A DNA stretch of 47,127 nucleotides, from the IMG/VR virus record IMGVR_UViG_3300009610_000038, positions 1 to 47,127 of that record; one strand, 5' to 3'. Source of the stretch: a virus. A model generated the notes under the pieces. The model saw nothing but the letters and a program-made list of their open reading frames with translations. It had not been told where the DNA came from and did not search any database. Positions 39,496 to 46,497 of the stretch are shown in pieces. Each line of letters starts with the position of its first letter. Position 1 is the first letter of the stretch. The position numbers and the translations under genes are program-made.

Positions 39496-41880
39496 ATGGC
39501 ATACGACGATATTCCACAAGAGTTGAAGCAATATCCCAACTGGATTTGTTGGCGCTATGAAGAACGGGACGGCAAACCTACGAAAATTCCCTATGACCCT
39601 AAGACGGGGTTTCCGGCTAAAGTAGACGATTTTAGAACTTGGGTACCGTTTGAACACGCCTTGTCTACTTACTCAACTGTCAATGGATATTCGGGGTTGG
39701 GGTTTGTCCTTTCGGATACGGACCCGTTTGCGTTCATTGATTTAGACAAGACGACGGACGCGGCAACGCTCCAACGGCAAATTAAAATCTTTGAAGCGTT
39801 TGACAGTTACGCCGAACGTTCGCCTAGCGGGTTCGGTTGCCATATCATCTTTAAGGCTCATGTCCCACAAGGACGGCGGCGCGGCAATATCGAATTATAT
39901 TCTTCACATAGATACATGACTGTAACGGGAGACGTAGTAGCAGCGAAGCCGATAGCCGAACGTCAATCCTTGGCCAATACACTTTGGCACGAAATGGGAA
40001 AGGATATCAATGGACATGCTATAACCATTGACGAACCCCAAACGTTAGACGATAACACACTAATATTAAAGGCTATGGAAGAAAGCGCGAAGTTTGCGGC
40101 GCTATTCATGGGAGAATGGCAGGGGGTTTATCAATCGCAATCGGAAGCTGATTTTGCGCTGATAGATATGTTAGTATTCCATACGAAGAACCGGGAGCAA
40201 ATCGCGCGGGTCTTTCGTATGTCGGCGCTAGGCCAGCGTACCAAGGCGCTCCGTAACGATTACGTCAATACAATGGTGGTTCGTAGCTTTGACCGCTACA
40301 TGCCCCCGATTGATTTTAGTAACCTTAAGGCGTCGTTTAGCCGTATAAACGAGACGGCCCCGAACGTAGCGGACCTATGGTCAACCGCGCCGGGGCCGTC
40401 TGCTATGGGCGGGGCCGTACAACAACGGGGAACGGGGGTAGGCCCGGAACCGCATAGCGTGACGACACTGGTAGCGGGTAGTTCTCCGGCTGTCAATCCC
40501 TACACATTGCCCCCCGGATTAATGGGCGAAATTGCAGATTTCATTTATAAGGCGGCTCCCCTCCCCGTTCCTGAAATCGCATTAGCCGGAGCTATCGGGC
40601 TTATGTCCGGACTTTGCGGACGGGCCTTCAACACCTATAGCGGGGCCGGTTTGAACCTCTATACGTTGCTGGTAGCTGAAAGCGGACGCGGTAAAGAGGC
40701 CATGGCGTCGGGGATTTCGAAACTTATTAATTCGGCGGCAACGTTAATTCCGAACCGGCCCGGGGCTGTAGCTACTCCGTCAATCGTTGAATTCCTTGGC
40801 CCGGGGGAAATACGTTCGGACGCGGCACTACTCCGGGAGTTGGATAGGCGCTCTTGTTTTGTTTCTGTCATTGGTGAATTTGGTTTGAAGCTTCAGGCCA
40901 TGACAGCGCAAAACGCTAGCGGCTATCTTGTGGGGTTGCGTAGTGTTCTGTTGGATGTATACGGCAAGTCCGGGGCGGGTAACGTTCTCCGTCCCATGGT
41001 CTATTCGGACAAGGACAAGAATACGAAAATCTTGAATTCTCCAGCGTTCTCTATTCTGGCGGAAACTACGCCGGGAACATTCTACGAAGGTTTAACGGAA
41101 GGTATGATATCTCAAGGCCTCTTGCCCCGGTTCCTGATTATTGAATACTACGGCGAACGTCCCCCATTAAGCGAAACGTTTCATATAGTCCAACCCCCTA
41201 TGGAACTTGTCCAGAAGATAGCGGCGCTAGGGGCACAATGTCATGACCTAATGGCTAAGGGGCAAACCGTCATTCCAACATTTACGGATGACGCTAAAAA
41301 GTTGGAACGGATATATGGCGAATATGCCAGAACGGCAATTAATAAGCCTGAGAATAAATCAATGGCAGAACTATGGAACCGCGCGCATCTTATAACGCTC
41401 AAGGTTGCTAGCCTGATAGCCATAGGGATCAACCCCCATAGCCCCACAATTGACGCTCCGATATGGGAATGGTCGGAACGTCTCACTACGTCCAGTATCC
41501 GCAATATCTCTAGCCGGTTTGAACATGGCGAAGTAGGCAAGGACGATACAACCTCGAAACAAGAGACGCAAGCTATGAGGATATGTAATGAATATGTAAA
41601 TTCAGATTTTAATAATGTATCTAATTACGTTAAACAAATGGGGTCATTTGCTGCTAACTTACATAAACAACGTATTGTGCCGTATCTTTATATTAATAAA
41701 CGTTTGTCTGTTATATCTGTTTTCAAGAATGACAGATTTGGAACTACCCAAGCTATAAATAAGACGTTGCAAGCGTTAAAGGACAACGGCGAATTATTCG
41801 AATGTACGGAGGAATTCTTAAGGAAGGAAGGCGCTCCCAAGGCGGCTAAGGGTACGCTACGGGCGTTCCAAGTTGGTTAA
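39496..41880 (+). CDS. Primase-polymerase / DUF3987 helicase-like protein
   Basis: A 794-residue protein from 39496 (an in-frame ATG at 39412 would give 822, but it lies upstream of the likely transcription start). Residues 1-200 are an archaeo-eukaryotic-type prim-pol: DLD (82-84), SGFGCH (111-116) and MTVTGD (141-146). After a Gly/Pro linker, residues from about 330 form a DUF3987-type helicase-like module: PPGLMGEIADFIYKAAPLPVPEIALAGAIGLMSGLCGR, a degenerate P-loop (AESGRGKE) and VIGEFG. It should prime and help unwind at the fork. The last 90 residues are unusually AT-rich. Confidence 0.88.
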   Translation: MAYDDIPQELKQYPNWICWRYEERDGKPTKIPYDPKTGFPAKVDDFRTWVPFEHALSTYSTVNGYSGLGFVLSDTDPFAFIDLDKTTDAATLQRQIKIFEAFDSYAERSPSGFGCHIIFKAHVPQGRRRGNIELYSSHRYMTVTGDVVAAKPIAERQSLANTLWHEMGKDINGHAITIDEPQTLDDNTLILKAMEESAKFAALFMGEWQGVYQSQSEADFALIDMLVFHTKNREQIARVFRMSALGQRTKALRNDYVNTMVVRSFDRYMPPIDFSNLKASFSRINETAPNVADLWSTAPGPSAMGGAVQQRGTGVGPEPHSVTTLVAGSSPAVNPYTLPPGLMGEIADFIYKAAPLPVPEIALAGAIGLMSGLCGRAFNTYSGAGLNLYTLLVAESGRGKEAMASGISKLINSAATLIPNRPGAVATPSIVEFLGPGEIRSDAALLRELDRRSCFVSVIGEFGLKLQAMTAQNASGYLVGLRSVLLDVYGKSGAGNVLRPMVYSDKDKNTKILNSPAFSILAETTPGTFYEGLTEGMISQGLLPRFLIIEYYGERPPLSETFHIVQPPMELVQKIAALGAQCHDLMAKGQTVIPTFTDDAKKLERIYGEYARTAINKPENKSMAELWNRAHLITLKVASLIAIGINPHSPTIDAPIWEWSERLTTSSIRNISSRFEHGEVGKDDTTSKQETQAMRICNEYVNSDFNNVSNYVKQMGSFAANLHKQRIVPYLYINKRLSVISVFKNDRFGTTQAINKTLQALKDNGELFECTEEFLRKEGAPKAAKGTLRAFQVG

Positions 41881-41896
41881 CGTTTTGGGTCTTTGG

Positions 41897-41925
41897 GTTA
41901 ACCTTAATAGATTGCTAATAGTTCA
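41897..41925 (+). repeat. GTTAACCTTAATA repeat copy 1
   Basis: GTTAACCTTAATA followed by a diverged TTG-TAAT-GTT match. A similar copy begins at 45798 and a shorter match lies at about 42775. It lies in the 99-base gap after the primase gene. Confidence 0.5.
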
Positions 41926-41944
41926 AATTGTAACTATGGGTCAA

Positions 41945-41975
41945 AGAAAGTCCCGGGGGTTCGCCCCGGGGTTCG
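41945..41975. terminator. Bidirectional terminator between convergent genes
   Basis: CCCGGGG/CCCCGGG stem around GTTCG (41952-41971). It is followed by TTCGTT on the plus strand and by ACTTTCTTT on the minus strand. It ends the primase transcript and the minus-strand 41980 gene. Confidence 0.72.
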
Positions 41976-41979
41976 TTGG

Positions 41980-42282
41980 TTACTGCCGGGCCTTCCAATA
42001 GGCGTAGCCTTGGCCCTTCCATTCGGCAAGCTGTCCGGACTTCAACCAAGACAGGATATGGGGCAGGATGAACCCCTTGGCCTCCAGAATGTCCAACGGG
42101 GACTGTTTGGCCTCCCGGGCGTTGAAGTATTCTTCAACCGTGAAGTTCTTCACAAGGAACCGGGCGAACGCGGCGGCGGCTTTGGAGCCTTGATGTTTGA
42201 ACCGGCCAACGAACTTGCGCTCCGGCCCGTAGTCCAGATATCCGCCCCAATAGTGGAATTCGCTCTTAAGAAACTTTGTCAT
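41980..42282 (-). CDS. Hypothetical early protein
   Basis: A 100-residue protein starting MTKFLKSEFHYWGGYLDYGP. The ATG at 42282 follows GGGAGAACGGAC, the phage leader type; a longer in-frame start (42315) would lie at the transcription start. It contains FVGRFKHQGSKAAAAFARFLVKNFTVEEYFNAREAKQSPLDILEAKGFILPHILSWL, a mostly helical fold, and an aromatic end. Function unknown. Driven by boxed promoter 6. Confidence 0.68.
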   Translation of the reverse strand: MTKFLKSEFHYWGGYLDYGPERKFVGRFKHQGSKAAAAFARFLVKNFTVEEYFNAREAKQSPLDILEAKGFILPHILSWLKSGQLAEWKGQGYAYWKARQ

Positions 42283-42323
42283 GTCCGTTCTCCCGTTGGG
42301 CCTTGGCCCGTTCAACTGTCACG

Positions 42324-42388
42324 AATATACGGCACGAACCTACGATAGTCAACCCCTCCCGTAGTATACGGTTAATTATCCGTTAACG
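42324..42388 (-). promoter_or_regulatory. Boxed sigma70-type promoter 6 (minus strand)
   Basis: Minus strand: box 42368-42388 (TTAACGG and TTAACCG, 11 bp apart), a 15-bp gap, TTGACT (42347-42352), a 17-bp spacer and TATATT (42324-42329). The box overlaps the last codons of the 42376-42666 gene (PVNG, stop). Confidence 0.82.
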
Positions 42389-42666
42389 GGGGCAACTTCG
42401 CCCCCGATGACGTGAACCCTATCCGGGGCGGTAGCGGCTTCGTTCAACCGAGTTGTCAAGGCTTTTTCGGCAAGTTCCTTCGTAGCTGCAAAGCCTACTT
42501 TGGTATAGTGGTGGAACACTGGAATTTCCGCGTCCGGGTTTTCCGGGTCGTAGCAAAATGCTTCGTACCATGACGAATATTTGTAGGCGTAGGTATACGC
42601 CCGTTCTGACTTGCGGCTATGGGTGGCCCCGTCCTTGAAAGTTACCGTATAAGTTTTCTTGGCCAT
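42376..42666 (-). CDS. Hypothetical early protein
   Basis: A 96-residue protein starting MAKKTYTVTFKDGATHSRKS. The ATG at 42666 follows GGAGTTACGGAC; the in-frame start at 42729 would lie upstream of the promoter -10. It contains AYTYAYKYSSWYEAFCYDPENPD and a helix (ATKELAEKALTTRLNEAATA). The last codons (PVNG) are encoded by the regulatory box for the next gene. Function unknown. Confidence 0.68.
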   Translation of the reverse strand: MAKKTYTVTFKDGATHSRKSERAYTYAYKYSSWYEAFCYDPENPDAEIPVFHHYTKVGFAATKELAEKALTTRLNEAATAPDRVHVIGGEVAPVNG

Positions 42667-42700
42667 GTCCGTAACTCCGTTCCGTTGTTCCGATAGTGAG

Positions 42701-42780
42701 AATATACGGGCTGGACCTACGATAGTCAACTACGTTGAATACGTACGTAGTTTCGCCGTATACGGTTAAGAACCGTTAAC
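42701..42780 (-). promoter_or_regulatory. Boxed sigma70-type promoter 7 (minus strand)
   Basis: Minus strand: box about 42762-42780 with half-sites 10 bp apart, a 32-bp gap (the outlier of the set), TTGACT (42724-42729), a 17-bp spacer and TATATT (42701-42706). It drives the 42376-42666 gene. Confidence 0.7.
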
Positions 42781-42804
42781 CTTAATCAATCGTATACGGG
42801 CAAC

Positions 42805-42837
42805 GAAAAAGCCCCGGAGGGGGGACCTACCGGGGCT
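42805..42837 (-). terminator. Rho-independent terminator (minus strand)
   Basis: Minus strand: AGCCCCGG / CCGGGGCT stem with a 12-base loop, followed by TTTTT. It ends the 42865-43071 gene. Confidence 0.8.
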
Positions 42838-42864
42838 GTTCCTTATCACCTTCCTTTCTGTTGA

Positions 42865-43071
42865 TTACTGGAACGTCTTGAAACCATGAACCGCAAACAC
42901 GGCGATATACCCGCCGTCAATCCCGGCCATGGACAGGGAGAAAATAGCCGTCCAACGTCCTTCCGAATTCCGAACAACCATCGGGCGCTTATCAGCGAAC
43001 CCAAGACGCTCAAGAGCTTTCATGAGGTTTTCGCGGGTGGCGTAGGACTTGGCGGTATCAATGTCCATCAT
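42865..43071 (-). CDS. Small hypothetical early protein
   Basis: A 68-residue protein starting MMDIDTAKSYATRENLMKAL, preceded by AGGAACTACGAAC. The fold looks alpha-beta: helix (residues 4-23), then VVRNSEGRWTAIFSLS and YIAVFAVHGFKTF. It is flanked by boxed promoter 8 and a terminator, so it is a single-gene unit. Function unknown. Confidence 0.66.
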   Translation of the reverse strand: MMDIDTAKSYATRENLMKALERLGFADKRPMVVRNSEGRWTAIFSLSMAGIDGGYIAVFAVHGFKTFQ

Positions 43072-43118
43072 GTTCGTAGTTCCTGTCTGTGGGGCCTTGC
43101 CCCGTTCCTGATAGTCGG

Positions 43119-43193
43119 AATATAGACGACGGACCTACGATAGTCAACTACGAAAATGGGGGACGTTGGCGTATAGTAAACAAACCGTTAATG
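43119..43193 (-). promoter_or_regulatory. Boxed sigma70-type promoter 8 (minus strand)
   Basis: Minus strand: box 43173-43193 (TTAACGG and a diverged TTTACTA, 11 bp apart), a 25-bp gap, TTGACT (43142-43147), a 17-bp spacer and TATATT (43119-43124). The box includes the stop codon of the 43188 gene. Confidence 0.75.
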
Positions 43194-43442
43194 GGAACTC
43201 CAACCCTGTTTGCGGGCGGTATCAGCGTACCTCCCAAACGTATCTATGGCAAGTAGCAGCGTATCGCACCATTTCTCTAAATCCGGAATACCGGGGCCTA
43301 ACAAGGCGTAGCCCGGAATAAACGCCGTGACCCGGTAGAGTTGGGACGTAGGGGTAGAATAATTCGTGACCCGAATTTCCCCTAGTTCCGTATCCCGTAT
43401 CAGGGTAAGAATTTTAACGTCGTAGCCCGGAGGCTTTGCCAT
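43188..43442 (-). CDS. Small hypothetical early protein
   Basis: An 84-residue protein starting MAKPPGYDVKILTLIRDTEL, with TAGGACC upstream. It comprises a beta-rich first half (GEIRVTNYSTPTSQLYRVTAFIPGY) and a C-terminal helix (DLEKWCDTLLLAIDTFGRYADTARKQ). It begins 4 bases after the stop of the 43447 gene, so it shares boxed promoter 9. Function unknown. Confidence 0.62.
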   Translation of the reverse strand: MAKPPGYDVKILTLIRDTELGEIRVTNYSTPTSQLYRVTAFIPGYALLGPGIPDLEKWCDTLLLAIDTFGRYADTARKQGWSSH

Positions 43443-43446
43443 GGTC

Positions 43447-43731
43447 CTAGGCCCCTACCGCATTGTAGTAGCCAACTGCCCTAACCCGGTATTCGCAAAC
43501 AAGCTGATTGAAGCTTTCGAACACGGGGCCTTGGGGTTCGAATGTGGGGACGCATCCGGCAAAGAAGATAACGGCTTCCGTTACCAAGTTGCGCTGTTCG
43601 GGGGTCAAGATAACCCGGGCGTCAACTGGATACTTCCAATTGGTCTTGTTAACAACCAAGTTGAAAGCCTCCGAAAGTTCGCCCCGGGTTACGTCCCGTC
43701 CGTTGACGTTCGCTACGATTTGAGAGTTCAT
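43447..43731 (-). CDS. Conserved small phage protein ('TRGELSEAF' type)
   Basis: A 94-residue protein with GGAGG upstream. NVNGRDVTRGELSEAFNLVVNKTNWKYPVDARVIL ... AVIFFAGCVPTFEP ... VRAVGYYNAVGA matches a small protein I know from many Gram-negative phages, of unknown function. The C-terminal GYYNAVGA is typical. The plus-strand ORF over the same bases is a shadow. Confidence 0.72.
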   Translation of the reverse strand: MNSQIVANVNGRDVTRGELSEAFNLVVNKTNWKYPVDARVILTPEQRNLVTEAVIFFAGCVPTFEPQGPVFESFNQLVCEYRVRAVGYYNAVGA

Positions 43732-43777
43732 TAGAGCCTCCGTCTATGGGGACCATTCCCCGTTGCTCATGAATTAG

Positions 43778-43836
43778 AATATACGGGGCCTAGCTACGTT
43801 CGTCAACTACGACGATTGATAGTGGTTAACAAATTG
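43778..43836 (-). promoter_or_regulatory. Boxed sigma70-type promoter 9 (minus strand)
   Basis: Minus strand: TTAACCA half-site with a diverged partner 11 bp upstream (about 43820-43836), a 15-bp gap, TTGACG (43801-43806), a 17-bp spacer and TATATT (43778-43783). It drives the 43447 and 43188 genes. Confidence 0.72.
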
Positions 43837-43841
43837 ATAAA

Positions 43842-43868
43842 GAAAAACCCCGGGTTGTGGCCCGGGGC
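43842..43868 (-). terminator. Rho-independent terminator (minus strand)
   Basis: Minus strand: CCCCGGG / CCCGGGG stem with a short loop, followed by TTTTTCTTT. It ends the beta-helix gene cluster. Confidence 0.8.
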
Positions 43869-43886
43869 TTCGCAACCTATCCGATA

Positions 43887-44843
43887 TCAGGCTCCGGGGG
43901 CCGGGGGTAGGTTCGCTGCAAAGAACAAGTTACGCCCCTCCAAACTTTCGGGCATACGCCAATCCTTGCCACTAGCTACGCTGATACGGTTCGCAAGAAA
44001 TACGGATTGTTTCGGGTTGTTCAGATAGATTGCAGCGTCTAGGAACGGATGGGTACCGGAGCTAACGCCGTTCCCCATGAACAAGATTTCCTCCCCATCA
44101 TGGACGTATAGCCCGGCATGTTTATCGGGCGTATTGTTCGTAATTGCATTCCCGCTGATTTCAATGGAGGCCCCGGCCCGAACATAGATACCGTAGTCGT
44201 TACTTTCCATGGATAGGCCCGAAATCTTGGCCCCGGTAGATTGGAACGTTTCACCCTTTTCATTCTGCCCCAAGTGAAACGCAATCCCGTTTACTTCGTA
44301 CCTACCGCCCATAACCGTAAGGCCTAGGTTTTGATGACGTACCCCTTCGTTACAGCCCGTAATATCACAATTGAATAGGGCTGTAGCATTTCCAGCCATA
44401 ACCCCAACACCCCTGATACCGATGACGTAACAGGTATTCATTGTAAGACATTGTGAATTGAACGTTTCAATTCCTACCTTGCATTGACCTTGAAACCCAC
44501 AATTGGATACTTCAGCCGTAACGCAAGAATGAAGCATCAAACACTTACCGTCTTTATGCCCGTTCTCGAATATCAGTTTTTCGATAACGTGAACACCTCC
44601 GATTGGTGACTTTACGCTACGCTTGAATAATGCGTCCGGGAAGTTGCCTACGATACCGGCCCCGGGTTCGCCTTCGTAATGAAAGTTCAAGTTGGGAGTT
44701 TCAAAGCTGATAGGGCTGGAAATGAGATAGCGCCCCTTGGGGAAATAGATGTGTCTGTCGTCTCCGTTGATTGCGTTCTGTAGTGCTTCTGTATCGTCCG
44801 TTGTTCCGTTGCCTTTCGCACCTAAGTCTTTAACGTTAAGCAT
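43887..44843 (-). CDS. Pectate-lyase-fold beta-helix protein (depolymerase candidate)
   Basis: A 318-residue protein. MLNVKDLGAKGNGTTDDTEALQNAI (residues 1-25) is the signature start of the Pectate_lyase_3 / phage tailspike beta-helix. Regular strands with Asn/Gly turns follow (VSNCGFQGQ, MNTCYVIGIRG, ALFNCDITGC), and SMESNDYGIYVRAGASIEISGNAITNN continues the helix to the end. This fold degrades or binds polysaccharide. There is no virion-anchor domain, no signal peptide and no neighbouring virion gene. GAAAGGATATTCC precedes the ATG. It is unusual as part of the early-type arm. Confidence 0.8.
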   Translation of the reverse strand: MLNVKDLGAKGNGTTDDTEALQNAINGDDRHIYFPKGRYLISSPISFETPNLNFHYEGEPGAGIVGNFPDALFKRSVKSPIGGVHVIEKLIFENGHKDGKCLMLHSCVTAEVSNCGFQGQCKVGIETFNSQCLTMNTCYVIGIRGVGVMAGNATALFNCDITGCNEGVRHQNLGLTVMGGRYEVNGIAFHLGQNEKGETFQSTGAKISGLSMESNDYGIYVRAGASIEISGNAITNNTPDKHAGLYVHDGEEILFMGNGVSSGTHPFLDAAIYLNNPKQSVFLANRISVASGKDWRMPESLEGRNLFFAANLPPAPGA

Positions 44844-44867
44844 TGGAATATCCTTTCAGGATGGGGG

Positions 44868-44966
44868 TTAGTGGAATAGCAACCATAGCACAACTAGAAC
44901 TAAAATCCATGCCTCCAGCAACATGACCGCAAGTAGCATTTTGACCCCCGGGCGTAGGCGCATCAT
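44868..44966 (-). CDS. Tiny single-pass membrane peptide
   Basis: A 32-residue ORF found in the gap before the beta-helix gene. It starts MMRLRPGVKMLLAVML and is hydrophobic to the end, with a basic N terminus and one helix. It overlaps the preceding stop as ATGA. Such peptides can be holin-like, toxin-like or translational leaders for the next gene. Support is the overlap alone. Confidence 0.4.
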   Translation of the reverse strand: MMRLRPGVKMLLAVMLLEAWILVLVVLWLLFH

Positions 44967-45229
44967 TGATTTTCCTTGTCCAGCTTGCGGAAGAACGCCC
45001 CGAAATGTTGGGCCTCCAATAATTGCTTGTCTCCGGCTACGGCAACGATTTCGGCGTCTGTCAAGTCACGCAATCCAAGAGTGTCTGTAAATGCCATGAC
45101 GTGACCGCAATAGACGCAAACGGATATATCCCCGGGCTTGGGTCCAATGTCCATTGTGGGGTGTGTAGCTCCGTCTAGTTCAAGTTGGCAATTCGTACAA
45201 TTCGTTTTAAGGGTTCGGGTTTGAGGCAT
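44963..45229 (-). CDS. Zinc-ribbon protein
   Basis: An 88-residue protein. The start at 45229 forms TAATG with the upstream stop and follows AAGGAAAG. Two CxxC pairs (NCTNC and VCVYCG, about residues 11-45) make a zinc ribbon; the rest is helical (LTDAEIVAVAGDKQLLEAQHFGAFFRKL). It may be nucleic-acid-binding, but no specific role can be named. Confidence 0.7.
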   Translation of the reverse strand: MPQTRTLKTNCTNCQLELDGATHPTMDIGPKPGDISVCVYCGHVMAFTDTLGLRDLTDAEIVAVAGDKQLLEAQHFGAFFRKLDKENQ

Positions 45230-45477
45230 TATCTTTCCTTCCATACGTCATAGGATTGCCGAACTTCAACGGCGTATCGCATTGCCCCTTGCATTGAACG
45301 AAATTTCTTCTGGATTAGTTCCCCTCTTACTACGGCCCGATACGTCAATGAATGGGGGTAGCGATAGGCCTCTAGTTCTGTATCGTCACTAACCCATTTG
45401 AACCGGAGGCCTACGACATGATAGCAGCGAAAGGTTACGTTGTTGATATGGATTGGTTGGGCGCTAGTAGCTTGCAT
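45229..45477 (-). CDS. Small hypothetical protein
   Basis: An 82-residue protein starting MQATSAQPIHINNVTFRCYH. It is beta-rich (VVGLRFKWVSDDTELEAYRYPHSLTYRAVVRGELIQKKF) with a C-terminal helix. It overlaps the upstream gene by 43 bases and the next start by 1 base. Function unknown. Confidence 0.62.
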   Translation of the reverse strand: MQATSAQPIHINNVTFRCYHVVGLRFKWVSDDTELEAYRYPHSLTYRAVVRGELIQKKFRSMQGAMRYAVEVRQSYDVWKER

Positions 45478-45704
45478 TTGCGAAACTCTTGTGATGGGTA
45501 GGCCTCGAATAGCAGTTGGGCGGCTAGTCGGCTGATTGTATCCCCTTTCAGCCTCCAGAAGCTAGAAATAACTTTGCCGTATGTTCTATGGGACTTATAA
45601 TGACTTGTGACGGATATTAGTAGTAACTTATCCCCACACTTGATGTATGCCCTATGTTCAATGTTAGTATACTTATGGGACTTGGCCTCTAGGTCCTTGA
45701 ACAA
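45435..45704 (-). CDS. Small hypothetical protein, TTG start
   Basis: An 89-residue protein. The TTG at 45704 follows AGGAGGGCAGA, a strong ribosome site, and no ATG lies near. AYIKCGDKLLLISVTSHYKSHRTYGKVISSFWRL is beta-rich, followed by a helix (TISRLAAQLLFEAYPSQEF). It is the first gene of the beta-helix cluster and is driven by boxed promoter 13. Function unknown. Confidence 0.6.
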   Translation of the reverse strand: MFKDLEAKSHKYTNIEHRAYIKCGDKLLLISVTSHYKSHRTYGKVISSFWRLKGDTISRLAAQLLFEAYPSQEFRKCKLLAPNQSISTT

Positions 45705-45727
45705 TCTGCCCTCCTATGTGGGGGTCC

Positions 45728-45780
45728 AGCCTAGGCATATCCTTATTTATACGTCAATAGTTATCTTGTATCATGGTTAA
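45728..45780 (-). promoter_or_regulatory. Boxed promoter 13 (minus strand)
   Basis: Minus strand: TTAACCA half-site (box 45773-45780), a 15-bp gap, TTGACG (45752-45757), an 18-bp spacer and TAGGCT (45728-45733). A second TTAACG half-site lies two 11-bp steps upstream. The -10 is weaker than in the other boxed promoters. Confidence 0.6.
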
Positions 45781-45797
45781 TAAAGTTGGGGGGTGGC

Positions 45798-45826
45798 GTT
45801 AACCTTAATACTTTGATAATGAGTTA
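45798..45826 (+). repeat. GTTAACCTTAATA repeat copy 2
   Basis: Second copy of the repeat seen at 41897, again adjacent to a gene end and a terminator, with matching TTG-TAAT spacing. Confidence 0.5.
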
Positions 45827-45854
45827 AAAAGAAACTAGCCCCTATGTGGGGCTA
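45824..45854 (-). terminator. Rho-independent terminator (minus strand)
   Basis: Minus strand: TAGCCCC / GGGGCTA stem (45836-45854) with loop ACATA, followed by GTTTCTTTTT. The stop codon of the 45835 gene lies within the stem. Confidence 0.78.
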
Positions 45855-45990
45855 ATCTTCCGATTTCATGTTCTAGTGCCATGATATGGGTTTCAATCTT
45901 GACAATCGTATTCCAGTCATTCTCTAACTTGATACGAACAATCCAGTACGCAATTTCGGATTGTAGCTGTTTGATTAGTTCCGTAGACAT
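45835..45990 (-). CDS. Small coiled-coil protein
   Basis: A 51-residue ORF, too short for routine calls. It starts MSTELIKQLQSEIAYWIVRI and is one continuous amphipathic helix with Leu/Ile at heptad positions. It begins 3 bases after the upstream stop and ends inside a terminator stem, so it is the second gene of the boxed promoter 10 unit. Function unknown. Confidence 0.55.
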   Translation of the reverse strand: MSTELIKQLQSEIAYWIVRIKLENDWNTIVKIETHIMALEHEIGRLAPHRG

Positions 45991-45993
45991 TTA

Positions 45994-46176
45994 TCAATCC
46001 TCCAGCTTGTTCAGGTATACAAGTGCGTCACGGGCATTGGTGTAAGCCCGGTTCAACTGTTCTTGTGAGGAATTCGAAAACGAAATCCCCGAAACGCACA
46101 CCAATTGGTGAATATTCTTAGCTGCAACTTCGCTGCAACCAAAGAATTTCTGTATTTCGTTCTGGTAGTAGGTCAT
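45994..46176 (-). CDS. Small hypothetical early protein
   Basis: A 60-residue protein starting MTYYQNEIQKFFGCSEVAAK. The ATG at 46176 follows GGGAG; the in-frame start at 46233 lies upstream of the expected transcription start. It is helical, with FFGCSEVAAKNIHQLVCVSG resembling a helix-turn-helix. This makes it one candidate for a DNA-binding regulator, but the resemblance is weak. Confidence 0.6.
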   Translation of the reverse strand: MTYYQNEIQKFFGCSEVAAKNIHQLVCVSGISFSNSSQEQLNRAYTNARDALVYLNKLED

Positions 46177-46204
46177 GTCTGTCTCCCGTTGTTCAACTTC
46201 ATTC

Positions 46205-46278
46205 AATATACGTTGGGAATGTAGTGTTGTCAACTTCTAAGATTGGAGTGTTGGGAGACGGTTAATTATCGGTTAACA
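46205..46278 (-). promoter_or_regulatory. Boxed sigma70-type promoter 10 (minus strand)
   Basis: Minus strand: box 46258-46278 (TTAACCG and TTAACCG, 11 bp apart), a 24-bp gap, TTGACA (46228-46233), a 17-bp spacer and TATATT (46205-46210). The box overlaps the last codons (PVNR, stop) of the 46266 gene. Confidence 0.82.
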
Positions 46279-46457
46279 GGGGGTTTGCCTGCGATAATGA
46301 TACATTTCATATTCTTAGTTTTATGCAAAATGTAATTAATCCATAGATTAGATATGTTCATTTTGTTTCGTACTATACTTTGTTCGTCTGTCTCTAGTTC
46401 CCAATGTTGGTAGATAACTTCGTTTTCATCTTTGATTATTAAGACAAGCTTAGACAT
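46266..46457 (-). CDS. Small hypothetical early protein
   Basis: A 63-residue protein starting MSKLVLIIKDENEVIYQHWE. The ATG at 46457 follows GGGGAAG; the longer in-frame start at 46526 overlaps the promoter. Beta strands at the two ends (LVLIIKDENEVIYQHWEL and MKCIIIAGKPP) flank a helix. The nearest coding gene to the AT-rich right end. Function unknown. Confidence 0.62.
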   Translation of the reverse strand: MSKLVLIIKDENEVIYQHWELETDEQSIVRNKMNISNLWINYILHKTKNMKCIIIAGKPPVNR

Positions 46458-46497
46458 GTTACTTCCCCACAAATTAGTGTTGTGTAGTCGGGGCGGT

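Noticed and set aside
43441-43734. Plus-strand ORF opposite 43447-43731
   Set aside because: The minus-strand gene matches a conserved phage protein pattern with a GGAGG site; the plus frame has no promoter.
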